From assembly GCA_973895155.1 (NCBI GenBank), contig OZ316895.1:18042001-18106000 (forward strand): DNA of 64,000 nt, given 5' to 3'. Every line of letters begins with the position of its first letter. Position 1 is the stretch's first letter. A program made the position numbers and the translations under genes. Of this stretch, positions 22,948 through 34,239 are shown piece after piece. The stretch comes from Marsupella aquatica (taxonomy: Eukaryota > Marchantiophyta). The notes beneath the pieces were generated by a model, which saw only the letters and a program-made list of their open reading frames with translations, was not told the origin of the DNA and ran no database searches.

Positions 22948-23648
22948 CGCATTGTGACGCCAATGACATGGTCCTTATTCTATAATCTGATTAACTAGGC
23001 TGTTGTATGCAAGGAGTAGCTATTGATATTGCATAACAATTAGCAAGCTGGCAAGAATAAGGGCAATCATGGCGTTAAGAGTAGGGATAAATGTATTTAA
23101 GCTTGAAGACTGCACAACCAAGGCAGACACAATTGAGGTAGTCATTGTCAAGGCCACAAAGGAGAAACTGGGGAAGAGAGGATTCAGCTCTTCAAGCATA
23201 CCATCTTCTTGACAAGCAAGATGGAGCATGGAGGCTCTTCAAGATGCCGGTACGGAGGTAGGCGTGGTAATTCAAGGAAGCGAGTCTCCATAGCTGAATA
23301 TGAAGTTGTGGGGTATGGTGATTGTGCTCAAGATGAAATCTAAATGTCTTGGGTGTGTAGCTTCATTTTGTTAGTTAGGTTAGTGGTTCATAGGCTAGTC
23401 TTAGAATGTTAGGGAAATAAAAGGCTATGTCGCGGGTGGTCGGCGACCATATCTCATTCAATACGTCACCAAATCCGGATCTGCAAAGAGCATTGGAAAG
23501 ATCTGGTCAAGGCGAGTAAATTCGATATAAAACACTCAAGAAACGGAGGTGTATTAAGGAAGATATGGCCTGATTAGTGTGACAGGTTAACTTGTGGCCG
23601 GAATTAGCGGATTCGGCTTCGGTTTCGGGTTAACCTAAGCTCGGCCAC

Positions 23649-23745
23649 GGCTTAGCTTATGTGAGCATGGCTTCAGCTTAGCTCATGTAAGCACGGCTTC
23701 AGCTTAGCTCAGGTCAGCCTAGCTTCAGCTTAGGCTTAACCCGGG
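23649..23745. repeat. 26-bp tandem repeat, about 3.5 copies
   Basis: The unit GGCTTCAGCTTAGCTCATGT plus six more bases starts at 23669, 23695 and 23721, with a diverged copy before. CTCGGGTTAG-type motifs continue irregularly to about 23920. Confidence 0.75.
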
Positions 23746-24699
23746 TTCGGATTAGATTGATCCCGGGTTAGACTGAACTCGGGTTTGCCTAAACTCGGGC
23801 TTGGGTTAGCATAGGTAAGTTCGGGTTCGGGCTCAGCTTAGCCTAGGTTAGTGGGTAGCGGCCTAACCCGAGACCACGGGTTAGCTCTACTCGGGTTAGC
23901 TATGTAACTCGGGTTAGCATAGCAGTGAGTACCCCCTCTCGGTTGCGGGGGCATAACTTTCTCTATATTTGCCCAAATCGGCTATAATTGACCTTGTTGG
24001 AAAGAGGAGCTCAAGCTGCTTCCAACGCTGCTATCCACGCAGCAAATGGTTGAATAGAGAAATCGGGAGAGGAGGCACAAGCTCACAAAAACCATGGAGG
24101 AGGGCCAAATCCAAAGTACATAGTCAATTCGAGATAGAAATAAAGTTGCGAGTTAGGGTTCAGTAGTTAGAGATAGTGGCGGCTCTATTAGGGCTGGGAT
24201 GGGGCTCCAGCAGCATAGTATCCACCCATTTGGGCTCAGTATGAGAGTATATAGAGCAGCCCCCCCGGTAGAGGCAGGGGGACTTCAGTTGTGTGATCTC
24301 ATGTAGACTGAGCAACAGGGAGGAGCTCTGTGCAAGGAAGGCTGGGCTTGGAAGCTGTGTACGGGGGAGAGCTTGGTTGTGCTATTACTCAAGGAGTAAT
24401 CAGCCACGCTTCACAGCAACAGTTGGCCAGTTTTGCAAGCTAGATTGTGGCTCTTTCTAGTAGGCAACACAACTGGGTTTTTTTCCCCCGATACAGAGCC
24501 TTGGTGATAGGTGATGTGTTGGTGATTGTAAACTGTGGGGAGGATTTCAATTCAATTTGCGGTGAGCACATTAGGAAGGCTGAGACACTGATTGAGGGGT
24601 AGCAGGAGGAACATTTACAGTTCAGTCTGGCAAGGCTACGTGATCCATGGGGAGTCCCGACCGTTGTCTGGTAGAGAGCACTAAGGGATTTATGGCCAG

Positions 24700-25015
24700 G
24701 GCTGAGCTTGCAAGGCAAGCATGAGGCCGGGCCTCATTATAGTCTGGGGTAGATAGCCGTTAGGCCTGGTACCAGCTTTGAAGTCGAGTCAACTGTGCAT
24801 GCGTAACTTGACATTATGAAATGGAGGTGTGAGATCTGTACGTGTCCCCAAGAATGAAGTTGCAGTGAAGGAGGTTGAGTTCAGGATTGAGTTTGCAAGG
24901 CAAGTACGGGATTGGTTCGAGTCCAATCTGCCGTCGCAATCTGGAGTGAGCCAGGCTCAGGTTCAGGTTTGAGCTTGCATGGCAAGCACGAGGCTTGCAG
25001 GGCAAGCACGTCGCA
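24700..25015. repeat. Dispersed palindrome GCTTGCAAGGCAAGC, four copies
   Basis: Copies or near copies lie near 24705, 24890, 24972 and 24990. Each is a self-complementary 6-bp arm around a 3-base centre. They are all inside the 2.7-kb insertion. Confidence 0.6.
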
Positions 25016-25654
25016 ATCTGGAGGAGACAGCCTTCGGGCCTATTGTTCGGATCAAGTGTTCTCAGTGAACTATTGTGTGCACACCTTTGAATCTAATTGA
25101 GTTTTCCTCTCAGGCCTCATTTCTCTCATGGATGTGTGTGTGTGTGAGGCAATCTGAGTGTATGATGGGACTAGCAGTGCCATTGAGAGGTGTACCAGGT
25201 GCATCAAAGTGGGTTGGGTGAGGGCTATCACAGCTCTAATTGCTGATAGTGGAATGGCAGAGTGGTGGGGCAATGGCTTAGAAGTCCCTAAGCCAAGAAT
25301 CAGTCAGGAGTCACTGGTTTATGGGTATATTCCGACGGCAGAATAGAAATATACCTACGACAGTAAGCATATGTATAGACATATGCGCACCGTAGCGCTA
25401 GGGCCCTATGTGTACGAGCCCAATATGAAGACCCCTTCTCACTAGAACTACCATGAGCACAGGATCTGATTCCCAACCTTGGTTCCTAGGGATTGAGCTT
25501 GGGTGATGTGTGACAGAGTCTTGCTATGATAGTCTGGTGTTAAGGGCATAAACTGGTGTTTACCGGCCTTCACAACATCCCTTCGTGATCCTCAGGTACA
25601 AGGAGATAGTGACATTTTTGGTGTTAAGACCCATGTCAATCGCGTGACACGCAT

Positions 25655-26540
25655 GCACTCGGGTTTTGAATGGCTTCTTCTTCTCCACGGGCTTCTCTGC
25701 AAGATGTACCGACAATGCTTTAAGGCAATCAGTGATTTTGTTGAGCTTGTCTGTTTCAGCAGCTTTAGAATCTGGTATCGTTCTTTGAACACGAGGTTTG
25801 ATTTTCTCTTCCTTCTTAGCGCGCCGCTTCTTCTTCTTGCTTTGGGTCTCGCTCTGCAAATTACTACCCGATGCGCTTGAGGTGGAGGAGCCACTGGTCA
25901 AAGTTGAATCCAAACTAGACCCTGTCTCCAAAATGGACAAGGTCGAACGATGTTTCTTCTTCTTCTTACGCCTCTTCTTCTTCTCGTCGTCTGATTCAGA
26001 GTTAGTGTCACTAAAGGTCTTGTACTTGCTCTTTTTATGTCATGCCCATTGGCTTCATCAGGAGTTATAGGTGGACTCCCTGTATGTCTCTATGGCTGGC
26101 TGCATTGAAATTGGGTTATTCTGGCATACCCAAAATTGCATATTTGTGGGCAATCCGTGTAGAAACCACGTAAGTTGGAGCGCATCGCCTGGCTTGGGCC
26201 GGATCTTGGCCGCAAGTTTCTGGAACTTTTGAATATTTTTTTGCAAGGACTCCTTCTTTCCATGCGAAGCTGACCAATCGTCAACAAGGAACGCTGCTCT
26301 GCTCCAATGGCACGAAACTCTTGTAACAACGTGGCCTGGAACTGTGGCCATGTAATCCCGGGTTGTACCATGGATGAGCTTCTCCCTGCATTACTCCGGT
26401 AAGAATGGTCAACTTAATGGCATCCTCTCCGTTGGCCTTAGCAGTGGCTTCAAACTCATCCAACCATTCATCCAGATCGTCCCCATGGTCAACGTCCTTT
26501 GAAAGGTCAATAATGAAACCGTGATCGTTGTGATACCCCT
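25655..26540 (-). pseudogene. Gag of element B, N-terminal capsid part
   Basis: Blocks DLDEWLDEFEATAKANGEDA, KNIQKFQKLAAKIRPKPGDA and LQLTWFLHGLPTNMQFWV align with the retrotransposon-gag domain of element A (PDEWLDDFEGTAAANGESA and following). A serine/lysine-rich segment at 25940-25660 then leads to the insertion. Frame changes occur near 26300 and 26060. The extreme N-terminus and start are not found. Confidence 0.8.
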
Positions 26541-27111
26541 GGGCCCTTAGTCTTAACTAATACATGGAGGACGTGAGAACGCTCAAAGGGTAGTTTTGAT
26601 TCATTTTGAACTAATAATTATAATTATTATCGGTAATAAGGGAACTTTTAATGGTAAAATGGAAATAACAAGGGGTAAATACGAAAAGGGCCCGATCGCA
26701 AGGGGTCCGCTTATTTTACACAGTGAGGGCCCGAGGTGTGATACTTGTGGGGGAGCTTGGGCCACACGAGCCACAGCCGGAGGGGCTGCCGCCATGGGTA
26801 CCGGTGGCGGAGGTGGCACTGGCGGTGGTGCAGTAGGGGCCGGACCAGGACCTGCTAGACCGAATCCCGAAGGTCCTGGTGGTATTTCATCTGTCGAGGC
26901 GATTGTGCGTCCTCCGATTGTGAAGATTTGGAACTTGTTGTGGTTGCACTTTCTCGCTCACTTGTCAATCTCCTCAAGTAAGTCGCTTGAGAACAAGTGA
27001 CAGGCATCTACTCTTATAAATGTAATGGTTAGCAACTATCTGGGGCCCAAGGTCCTGTGATCAGGTACAAACGCACATGTGTCCATTCTACTATACTTAG
27101 AAAGCCCTAGC
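26541..27111. other. Unexplained segment replacing the 5' LTR end and PBS of element B
   Basis: An intact element should have the last 550 bp of the 5' LTR and the primer binding site here. Instead there is A/T-rich sequence (26600-26680) and a G/C-rich stretch encoding a Gly-rich run on the plus strand, with no match I can see to other parts of the window. It is probably a later insertion or deletion junction. I see no reliable gene. Confidence 0.4.
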
Positions 27112-27452
27112 GAGCTTAGTCATACCCTCCCTCCTTGGTGTTCTTTTACTCACAAAGGCCGGGGCTCCCCGCACATCCTACGGATACCCGGTTTTGAAAC
27201 TAAAATCCCCCTTGCCTCTACCGGGGGATGCACTAAATACTAAGAGCCGGGGTTAGAATGACCACATGCTTGAATCTATGCTATCTAAGATTCTAAACTC
27301 TGCTAACTGTTAGGCTGTAAAATGGCATGTCTTATTCTAAGATTCTAGCTACTAAGGTTGGTCGGATAGGACAGTGCTGCTAACTAGTTTTGGCGCTTGT
27401 CCTTATCGTTTGACTATCCTACTCCTAATGCTATTCTAACCCTATCCCGCCG

Positions 27453-30068
27453 CTAATGTCTGGTTTGCTTGCCAGACCCGCCCGAGTTGGATTTGGAGCG
27501 GCCATCCCGCTGCCTTCTGAGCCGGTCGGCATCCTGCTTGAGCAGCTGGACCTGGTCCAACAGAGATTTGTTCTCTCGCTTTGCCGCGTCGGTCTCCTCC
27601 GTGGCTTCCTGGCACGCCTCTTCCAGTTGCAAGGCGTCACTCGTCATCTTGTCCACCAACTGGGCCTGCTTTGTGGCTTCTCCTTGAAGCCGTGCCACTT
27701 CCGCCTTCAGGGCGTCTATCTCGGTTGTGTCCCACTGGGCCCGAGCGTTGGCCTCCTCCACATCCTTTTGCCAGATGATGGCTTGTCCCTTCAAGCCGTC
27801 AATTTGGGTTTGGAGCCGTGCAATCTTGGCATCCTTTCCTGCTCCATCCTGCTCTGCCACGGCTGCCTGGGCCCTAGCTTCTACCACCTAATCTTCAGTG
27901 GCCGCTACCTGAGGTCAAAGCAGTTGGAGTTTGATCTCTCGGGCTGACACTTTGCCTTTCGGGTGGGTAGACTCAAGCCAATACCGCTCTATCCTCTGCG
28001 TAGCCTCAGCCTGCACATGCCTTGCTTGCACGGCTGCAACCAATTCTTGGTTGAAGAAGTAGGCCACCTTCCGTGCCATGTACTCCCCGGTATCCCGTGC
28101 AATTTTTTGGGAGAAGTCTCCCAGCAACCCATTCAAATACGTGCCTGGTGCAAAGAGTTCTGGGTACTCTAGACTATGCCCATCCGGGTTTGGGCAAGGG
28201 CAAACCTCAGCTTGCACGGGAGTCAGAGTGGTGACATCCAGTCCTTGAAATATGTCAGTAGAGGGGGCTGGGTTTGCACGGGATGGGTGGTTCTCCTGGA
28301 CAGCCGTGGAGGGTAACGGAGTGTCCTCCGTATCTGTAGTCTCGGGTCCGGGACCAGCCTCTGCCAACCCGGCCTCGATTGCGCTGGCCTGGTTCATAGA
28401 ATCTAGGGTCATGATAACCGCATTGTCCGGTAAAGACGGAGGGGCAGCAGCTGCTGGTTGTTGGGCCAGGGTAGTCGTGGGCCTCACGACCGCCGGACTT
28501 CTGGCCTCGGGCTGGAGTCGCCTTTCCTGGGCCGGGAATACCCACCTTGATGGGGTTAGCTCGGGCTCGTTGATCCGAGGGAGGCTTCGGCGGTCCAAAC
28601 GAGCGTACCACTTGATGATGATTTTGATGTGGCTAGCCAGGTACGCCTTCCCGCCAAGGTACAAAGTCTTCCTTTGCCGCTCCATCTCCTTGTGGAACTT
28701 CTTGACGAAGAAAGAGGCCCACTTCCTAGGCCGGTAGTTCTTGACCTGGATGACTTGGGCGGCGGATATTTTGCCCCTTGGTTCCATCATGTGGAGGGCG
28801 TACCTCTGGAATTCCAGACACTTTGCTACCTCTGGGATGAGGCATGTCCTCATCAAGAATCCGTTGTCCATTGCTCCTTCAGCCGGGAAGCTAGAGGACT
28901 GATACTTGGCTCCTTTGCCCCCGGGAGCTTGTGACTCCACCCAATTTATTCCTTTGGGTAGGCCAAAGATCATCTTAAGCCGTTCCTCATTGAGGGACAT
29001 CACTCTCCTGTGCGCATGGGTTTGTTGGCGGGCTTTGTCAAAGTTTTGGATGAACTCCGTCATGTCCTGCCCGTAGTACCTGCTTCCATTCCAAGGGAGA
29101 GAGGCAAGGTGTTCAAACCCTTGGGTCTTTAGGTAGCATGCATGCTTAGGGTGTAGAATGTTCTTGTGGACATTCTCCCCAATGCGATGCATGGTCAACT
29201 TGGCCACCGCAACCGTGGCCAAAGACAGCCCTGATACGGCTGCGGGTTCCTTTCTCTTCCTACCCCGAGACTGGTTCACGGGGTGACTTGAAGAGGGGGA
29301 CATCTCCCCATCCTCTCTATCGGGCGGCGGCAGCGCTACCGCTGTAAGCACTGGTGCTGGGGCTGCCACTGTCACTGTGTTATCCACCCGGGCTTGTGTG
29401 GGTGGTGTCAGGTTGCCCGGTGCATGCTGATTTGCACCTCAAGGTCGCCGGTTTAGGGGAGGGTGAGCTTCCTCATCTTTGGAACTGATGTTCACCACGT
29501 TTACCACGGATTGCACCCAGAGGGGTGGTGCGACCGGTGGTGGAGAACAGCTTGGCTGAGGCCAAGGTGGTGTTGGTGCGGGCACCAATGAGTTGGCGAT
29601 GGTTGTAGTTGGAGGATGCGCCATAAGATTCAGGAAGTCTGAGGGGAAGCCGAGTGAGGTCAGGATAGATGCCTCACCCGTAGCTGCGGTACCAAACTGA
29701 TGGTCTATGGAAGCCTGGACTTTGGCGGGGATATGATTGAAGTGGTGTCACTATAAGTTGATCGTGCCCGAGAGTGTGAAGACCTTGTCCGGAAGCCAAA
29801 GGAGTGCTTCCTAGAAACCAACATACTTTGGGCCGTCAAAGAAGTATTTGGAGATCTTGTTGGCTCAATAGAGCTCGCTTTGGAATGAGAGGTTGAAATC
29901 GCCATTATAGTGAGAGCGTCCGGCCAGGCGGATGAGTCGTTCGTACTGCCTTTCGGTTTTGTACCAGCGCGGGTTGACCTCGGCCAACGACTTTGCTAAA
30001 TGATTTCCGATGGATAGAAATTGAAGCCAAAACCAAAGGGCAGAACTAGACATAATAGTGACAGACAT
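27453..30068 (-). pseudogene. LTR-borne coiled-coil protein, element B 5' LTR copy
   Basis: A single reading frame of 872 codons runs from ATG 30068 to TGA/TAG at 27453 with no frameshift, broken only by about seven in-frame stops, most of them in the first 220 codons and near 27900. Order: FW module (SSALWFWLQF, about residues 5-100); Pro-rich linker and basic RGRKRKEP; central domain with MIFGLPKGINWVES (about residue 369) and NGFLMRTCL; second linker; APGTYLNGLLGDFSQKIA module (about 640); coiled coil (about 727-860); tail GGSGKQTRH. Module order and spacing match A and E. Indels kept in frame suggest it was a functional gene before this copy died. Biochemical role is unknown. Confidence 0.8.
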
Positions 30069-30169
30069 ACAGGGAATGGCGGTGGATGACTAAAGAGCAA
30101 ATGAGCAAGTTGGGATCAAAGCTGGCATGACGGGTGAAATGCTCGTGCTTTGCAAGAGAATGGCCCGCC

Positions 30170-30176
30170 TTTTATA
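30170..30176 (-). promoter_or_regulatory. TATA box, element B 5' LTR
   Basis: TATAAAAGGCGGG lies on the minus strand, 102 bp upstream of ATG 30068. Sequence and spacing are the same in the 3' LTR, and the sequence is shared with the F LTR. Confidence 0.6.
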
Positions 30177-30533
30177 CCCTGAGGGGTCGTCGGCCGAATG
30201 GTCCCTTCCTCCTTTTGATAGGCCAATCCTTGCACGCTTGCAGTGTACCGGCCACTCTGCAGGTCCGGGTTAGCGTGTCAGCGAGCCGCCCCCTTGAGTC
30301 TTTATAAGGACCCAAGGGGACATCCCCACACGCATGTAACCCCGGGGTACGAATGGCGCTCCGCCGCCAGCCCGAGCGTAAATGCTCCTTATTGACTAAT
30401 GATGTCCTAGTCATGATTACTACCTACTTTAGTGTCTTTATGCTAATTACTACGGACTACTATGTCCTTAGCGTGCGTGCTAAGCACGAAGTAGACCGGA
30501 TTACTCATTAACCACCATGCTGGCCGCCTCACA

Positions 30534-30926
30534 TTCAGTAATCTACTCCTCTCTTGGATCATCTCCTCTTTAGCCTTTATGACATCCTTCAATGCTTGGT
30601 TACTCACTTGCAGACTCCCTACCTTGGAGTTTGCTTGGTTGAGGGCCTCTCTCAAGCTCTGGCATAGCTTCAGCCCCTCCTGCACTCTCTCACAAAAATC
30701 TCATAATTTTGCCAAGTATGCTTCTGGCAAATCATAATCAAGTGGCTCCTCTGGATTCCCCACAAGTGACTCCAACCATTCCATTGTGCTATCCTCCTTA
30801 AATAGGGTCCTCCTCCGTAATCTGCTTTGTTGTGGCCTCAAACAGTGGCTCCTTAGTCAAATCTCCCAAGATGGTCGTGGTTATCTTATGGATCTCCATG
30901 GTGAATGGTGACACGGTTTCTCCTTC
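30534..30926 (-). pseudogene. Element D copy 2, N-terminal side of the coiled coil
   Basis: It encodes MQEGLKLCQSLREALNQANS and LQVSNQALKDVIKAKEE, matching D1 residues at 6690-6830, and reads up to the B insertion. Near 30890 it shows KITTTILGDLTKE in frame, where D1 has a 2-base insertion. The 5' rest of D is cut at about 30926 by the C LTR. Confidence 0.7.
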
Positions 30927-32404
30927 TGGTGAGTCATGGTACTCGACTACCTTAACACTTAGCTCCGGCGTCGCTGACTCCGACGCCGAGCTCCCTTATG
31001 GTCCAGGCCCGGATAGGCCATCCGGAGAGGACTTAGCACGGGGAGACTTGTGGGCAATGAGACATGGCACTAGCGAGGCAAGGGGCCAAGCTGGGGACAC
31101 ACACTAAGGACTTGGACTAGCCTATGGCTGGTCGGGTCAAGGGGAAATGGGCCGGGCTCAAGCATGGCCGTCCAGACCGTCGGATGGACTTTGAGTTCTG
31201 AGGGCTTGGGAATGAGCTCCTCTTGGGCCCAAGGCCAATGGAGTTGACGCCATTGGCAACGGACGCTTGTGGCGCAAGTTGTGGCCGATCCGGGTTGGGC
31301 CGGTCGAGGTCCCCGAGCGGCGATCAGACCTGAGGGCCTAGGCATGAGCACTGGGTCGGCCCGGTCACAATGGGCTAAGGCACTCCGCTTGCGGATGCAT
31401 ATTAAGAAAGTTATGGGCGTTGCCAGTTGGTGGCACGCCCATTATGCGCGATGGGATCCGGGTTGGGGGCCAAATGATTAGGGACCAAATCTGGTCCGGG
31501 GGTGGCAGGTCCCCATAAGCATATATGAGGGAAGTGGTGTCTCCCTGGGGGCTAAGGGTGAGCCGAAGTCGTGAGCCGCGGCGGTCGCGACACTAAGGGA
31601 AACCGCCAAACGGAAATGGCGATATCTTCCCAAAGGGAAGCCCGTTGGAGGACTTCTTGGGTTCGTTGGAAAGCTCCTCCTGAGATCAGATGGGTCCGGG
31701 GGTGCCATGGGTTCTCGTGGTTTTTGGGTGTTAGCTCGCCCACTTGCCAAATCCTGCCGAACAGCAGCCAAGCCGCGTTCAGCCTCCCAAGGGAGCTTGC
31801 GTTGGGAAGGCAAGGCCAAGTAGGTATGGAGGCTGATTCCCAAGGGTGATCAGTCCCTAGACCACCAATGGGGAGAACCGGGAGCGGTTGCTAGAGTTGG
31901 GCCGTTCTGGTCCCGGCGTGTTGGGATAAGCTTGGGACAAGCTTTAGGACAAGCTACGCTATTTGGGCCATGAGCATGTCCTGAGGTCAGGGTGATCAGT
32001 TGGTGATGGATGGGTACGAGGGGGAACTTGAGCCACGCCCAAGGAAGGAGTTGTCCTGGACGGACAGTGGGCGTGGGTTCTGGTTCCGGCTTATGGCATC
32101 GGGAGGATCTATCGCTGACCTATTTACCAACATCTGGTGAGCTTGAGTTAGGATGCTAGACTTGGCGAGTTCTAGATCCGGAGGGGTTACTTATCGAGGT
32201 GCTTGGTTGCTTGTGCAGACAGTGAGGACCATTGAGTAGCGGTCGTGTAGGCAAGCAAGTGTGGCTTCGTATGGGAGGGGCCACAGGTGGTGCTAGAGGC
32301 ACTCGGATGCTTGCTCGAGGTATTCTGTGGAGGCGTTTGGGCACCAAGGGCACTTAGGCGCAAGTGTTGGGATTGGTGAGGGCGCTAGGTGGTGAGGTGC
32401 ACCA
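30927..32404 (+). mobile_element. Probable 5' LTR of gypsy element C
   Basis: The right end CACCA at 32400-32404 lies 4 bp before a primer binding site. The left end TGGTG at 30927 is its perfect complement and coincides with where D copy 2 similarity ends. Length is about 1.48 kb, G/C-rich, with no gene I trust. The 3' LTR is not in the window, so target duplication cannot be tested (predicted CCTTC). Left boundary is inference. Confidence 0.6.
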
Positions 32405-32408
32405 CTTG

Positions 32409-32420
32409 TGGTATCAGAGC
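32409..32420 (+). other. Primer binding site of element C (initiator tRNA-Met type)
   Basis: TGGTATCAGAGC is the classic plant retroelement site complementary to the 3' end of initiator methionine tRNA. It lies between the LTR end and gag. Confidence 0.9.
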
Positions 32421-32551
32421 AATTGCCGGCATAGACACCAGGCCGGGATCGTGCTAAGTCGGAATCCAAAACTCTTAACGGTTTTTTGCGGGGACTTGGT
32501 GCTTTAGCGTGCCTGGCAGGTTGACTGCGGGCAGATTCAATCGCTAGGAAG

Positions 32552-34215
32552 ATGGCAAAAAACACTCGTGCAAAGAGTGGCAAGCAGGCTCCCCCCACCA
32601 AGGGGAGAGCCCAAGTTCATGATGAACAGAAGGAGGACGGGTCGACTTCCCTAGACGAACATTATAAGCAGGACAAAGAAGACGCAACGGCCAAACCATC
32701 GACCACTACGGCAAACACGTCAAGTGCAGAGCGCCGTCGACTTAAAGGGAAGGAGGTGACTGATCCTTCAGAGGACGGGTCGGATGATGACGACTCAGAC
32801 GTAGAAGGAAGCGACGACGAAGCTGAAGCCAAAATAGAGGAAGAGGGTCAGGACCCAGAGGAGGAACTGATCCCAGCCTTGAGAGGGTTGAATGCGGAAC
32901 CAGAGGATGAAGTCAAGCCGAACATCATCGTGGATAATTTGACCAAGCAGAACCAGGATGACGCGGGTGATACCTCAGTCCCGGGAGGTCATGGTGCTCG
33001 CAAGACGCGGGGGGTATCACCAAAATCCACAAGAGAACCTAAGGACAGGCAGCCCGCAAAGGAAAGACGGTTGGAGGACCGTCCTCATACAACCCGGAAG
33101 GGCTCGGCCGCTGACGACGGTCTGGGTCCGTTGACTCAAGACCAACGACTCATCTATGAGCAGTTGGAACACAACAAGGGGGCCCAGATTAAGTACTTAC
33201 TTAGTCTGGGTAGTCAGAGTGCGTTGGGTCCCGAGGGAGGAATGGTAGTTGGACGGAGTATGTTCCAAGTGAACCAGCTACCGACTCCTCCAACTTACGA
33301 CGGGGCCTATGAGCAAAGTGGACAAAAGTTCCTGAGTTGGCTCTCCACGATGGAGATTCATCTCCAAGCGTGCGTTGAGCGTTCCACTTGGGCTACCGCA
33401 GCCGCTCCTTACCTGAAGGACTATGCCTTGACTTGGTACAAGTCATTGGAAGAAGTCGCGAGAGGACTCCTCCTTGCCGTTAACTTGGGAAAACCTGGTT
33501 GAGGGTCTCCGTGCTCATGTCACCACTAAGTACCCGGAGCGGCACGCTCAGAAATGTGTAACGGAGATGAGCTTCAGGGGTGATATCCAAAAGTTCATCA
33601 CTTATTACCAGAATCAGTTGGCGTGTATCCCGGTGGGACAAGAGACCCTACATACACAACTTCATAACTTTATCGTGAAGCTCCCGCCGTTGCTCAGGGA
33701 AAAGTTGCAGGAAAAGCATCATGAGTTCAAAACGCTTTCTGACGCCTTCGACAAGGCCACTACGTTAGTGAATAACCGTCCGGACTTGGCGAAGGTGGGT
33801 GGCAAGGGATCTGAGGGGGAAGCTGGGAAAGCAAAAGGTCCCGGGAATAAGCGTAAGCAACCTGAGGGGGCGGGGGCAGGGGCCGGTGGTTTGGATCCCC
33901 AGCCCCAGAATGGAGAAGCTAAGCAAAACCGGAAGGCCGACAACTTTAAGAAAGGAGCCTCATCGGCATAGAAAGCAAAGAAGCAGGCAACCATGGAGCA
34001 GAGGCGGACTGAAGGTTTGTGCTTCACATGTGGTGCCATGGGCCATCAAAGTAAGGATTGTTCCACGAAAGGTGGCAAACCAAACGGAGATGGTGGAGGG
34101 CAGAAGAGCATTAAGGTAAGTATCGCTCTAACCAAACCCTTAGTAGCTGACAAGGTCCCTGTAGGGGATGTCCTTGATGGAGAGAGGGTGTTGTTGCGAG
34201 AGAAGATACCTAAAG
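32552..34215 (+). pseudogene. Gag of gypsy element C, truncated by a LINE
   Basis: ATG 32552 opens a charged N-terminal region (acidic 32760-32900), then a gag capsid domain (PTPPTYDGAYEQSGQKFLSW, YALTWYKSLEEVA). A one-base shift near 33470 moves to the frame with PLTWENLVEGLRAHV, FITYYQNQLACIP and ATTLVNNRPD. A TAG at 33969 precedes CFTCGAMGHQSKDC, a CCHC knuckle. The frame reaches about 34210, where the LINE poly(A) begins. No protease or RT of this element is found on either side of the LINE. Confidence 0.85.
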
Positions 34216-34239
34216 TTTTTTTTGTTTTAATTTTAAATT

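Larger units (their letters stand above)
22953..25649. mobile_element. 2,697-bp TG...CA insertion in element B gag (probable solo LTR)
   Basis: It begins TGTGACGCCAATGACATGG and ends with the imperfect complement of that 19-mer (16 of 19 match, terminal CGCGTGACA). CGCAT is duplicated on both sides (22948-22952 and 25650-25654), and gag reads through the repaired site. The LTR-like TG/CA ends and 5-bp duplication fit an LTR; the long inverted repeat is unusual for one. No protein gene is seen, apart from a short copia RNase H-like stretch near 23285-23345 (SIAEYEVVGYGDCAQDEI). Orientation is undetermined. Confidence 0.85.
14979..30533 (-). mobile_element. Ty3/gypsy retrotransposon B (15.6 kb with nested insertion), minus strand
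   Basis: It is bounded by LTR ends TGT(G/C)ACGCC and flanked by TTCAG on both sides (14974-14978 and 30534-30538), which proves a single insertion into D copy 2. Order on the minus strand: 5' LTR (30533 to about 27112), gag (26540 to 22453, split by a 2.7-kb insertion), protease, RT, RNase H, integrase (to 18165), polypurine tract, 3' LTR (18149-14979). All coding parts are badly decayed, so it is old. No chromodomain is seen after the integrase. Confidence 0.92.
27112..30533 (-). mobile_element. 5' LTR of element B (truncated at its 3' end)
   Basis: It matches 15530-18149, beginning TGTGAGGCGGCC at 30533 (one base off the consensus TGTGACGCC), with the TATA box at 30170-30176. It keeps the full LTR gene, unlike the 3' LTR. 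At 27112 the similarity stops at the equivalent of 15533. Confidence 0.85.

Noticed and set aside
25133-25146. GT microsatellite
   Set aside because: About six repeats only; not notable.
26596-27000. 134-codon Gly-rich plus-strand frame
   Set aside because: Composition-driven (GGC/GGT runs) and joined to A/T-rich translation with no domain.
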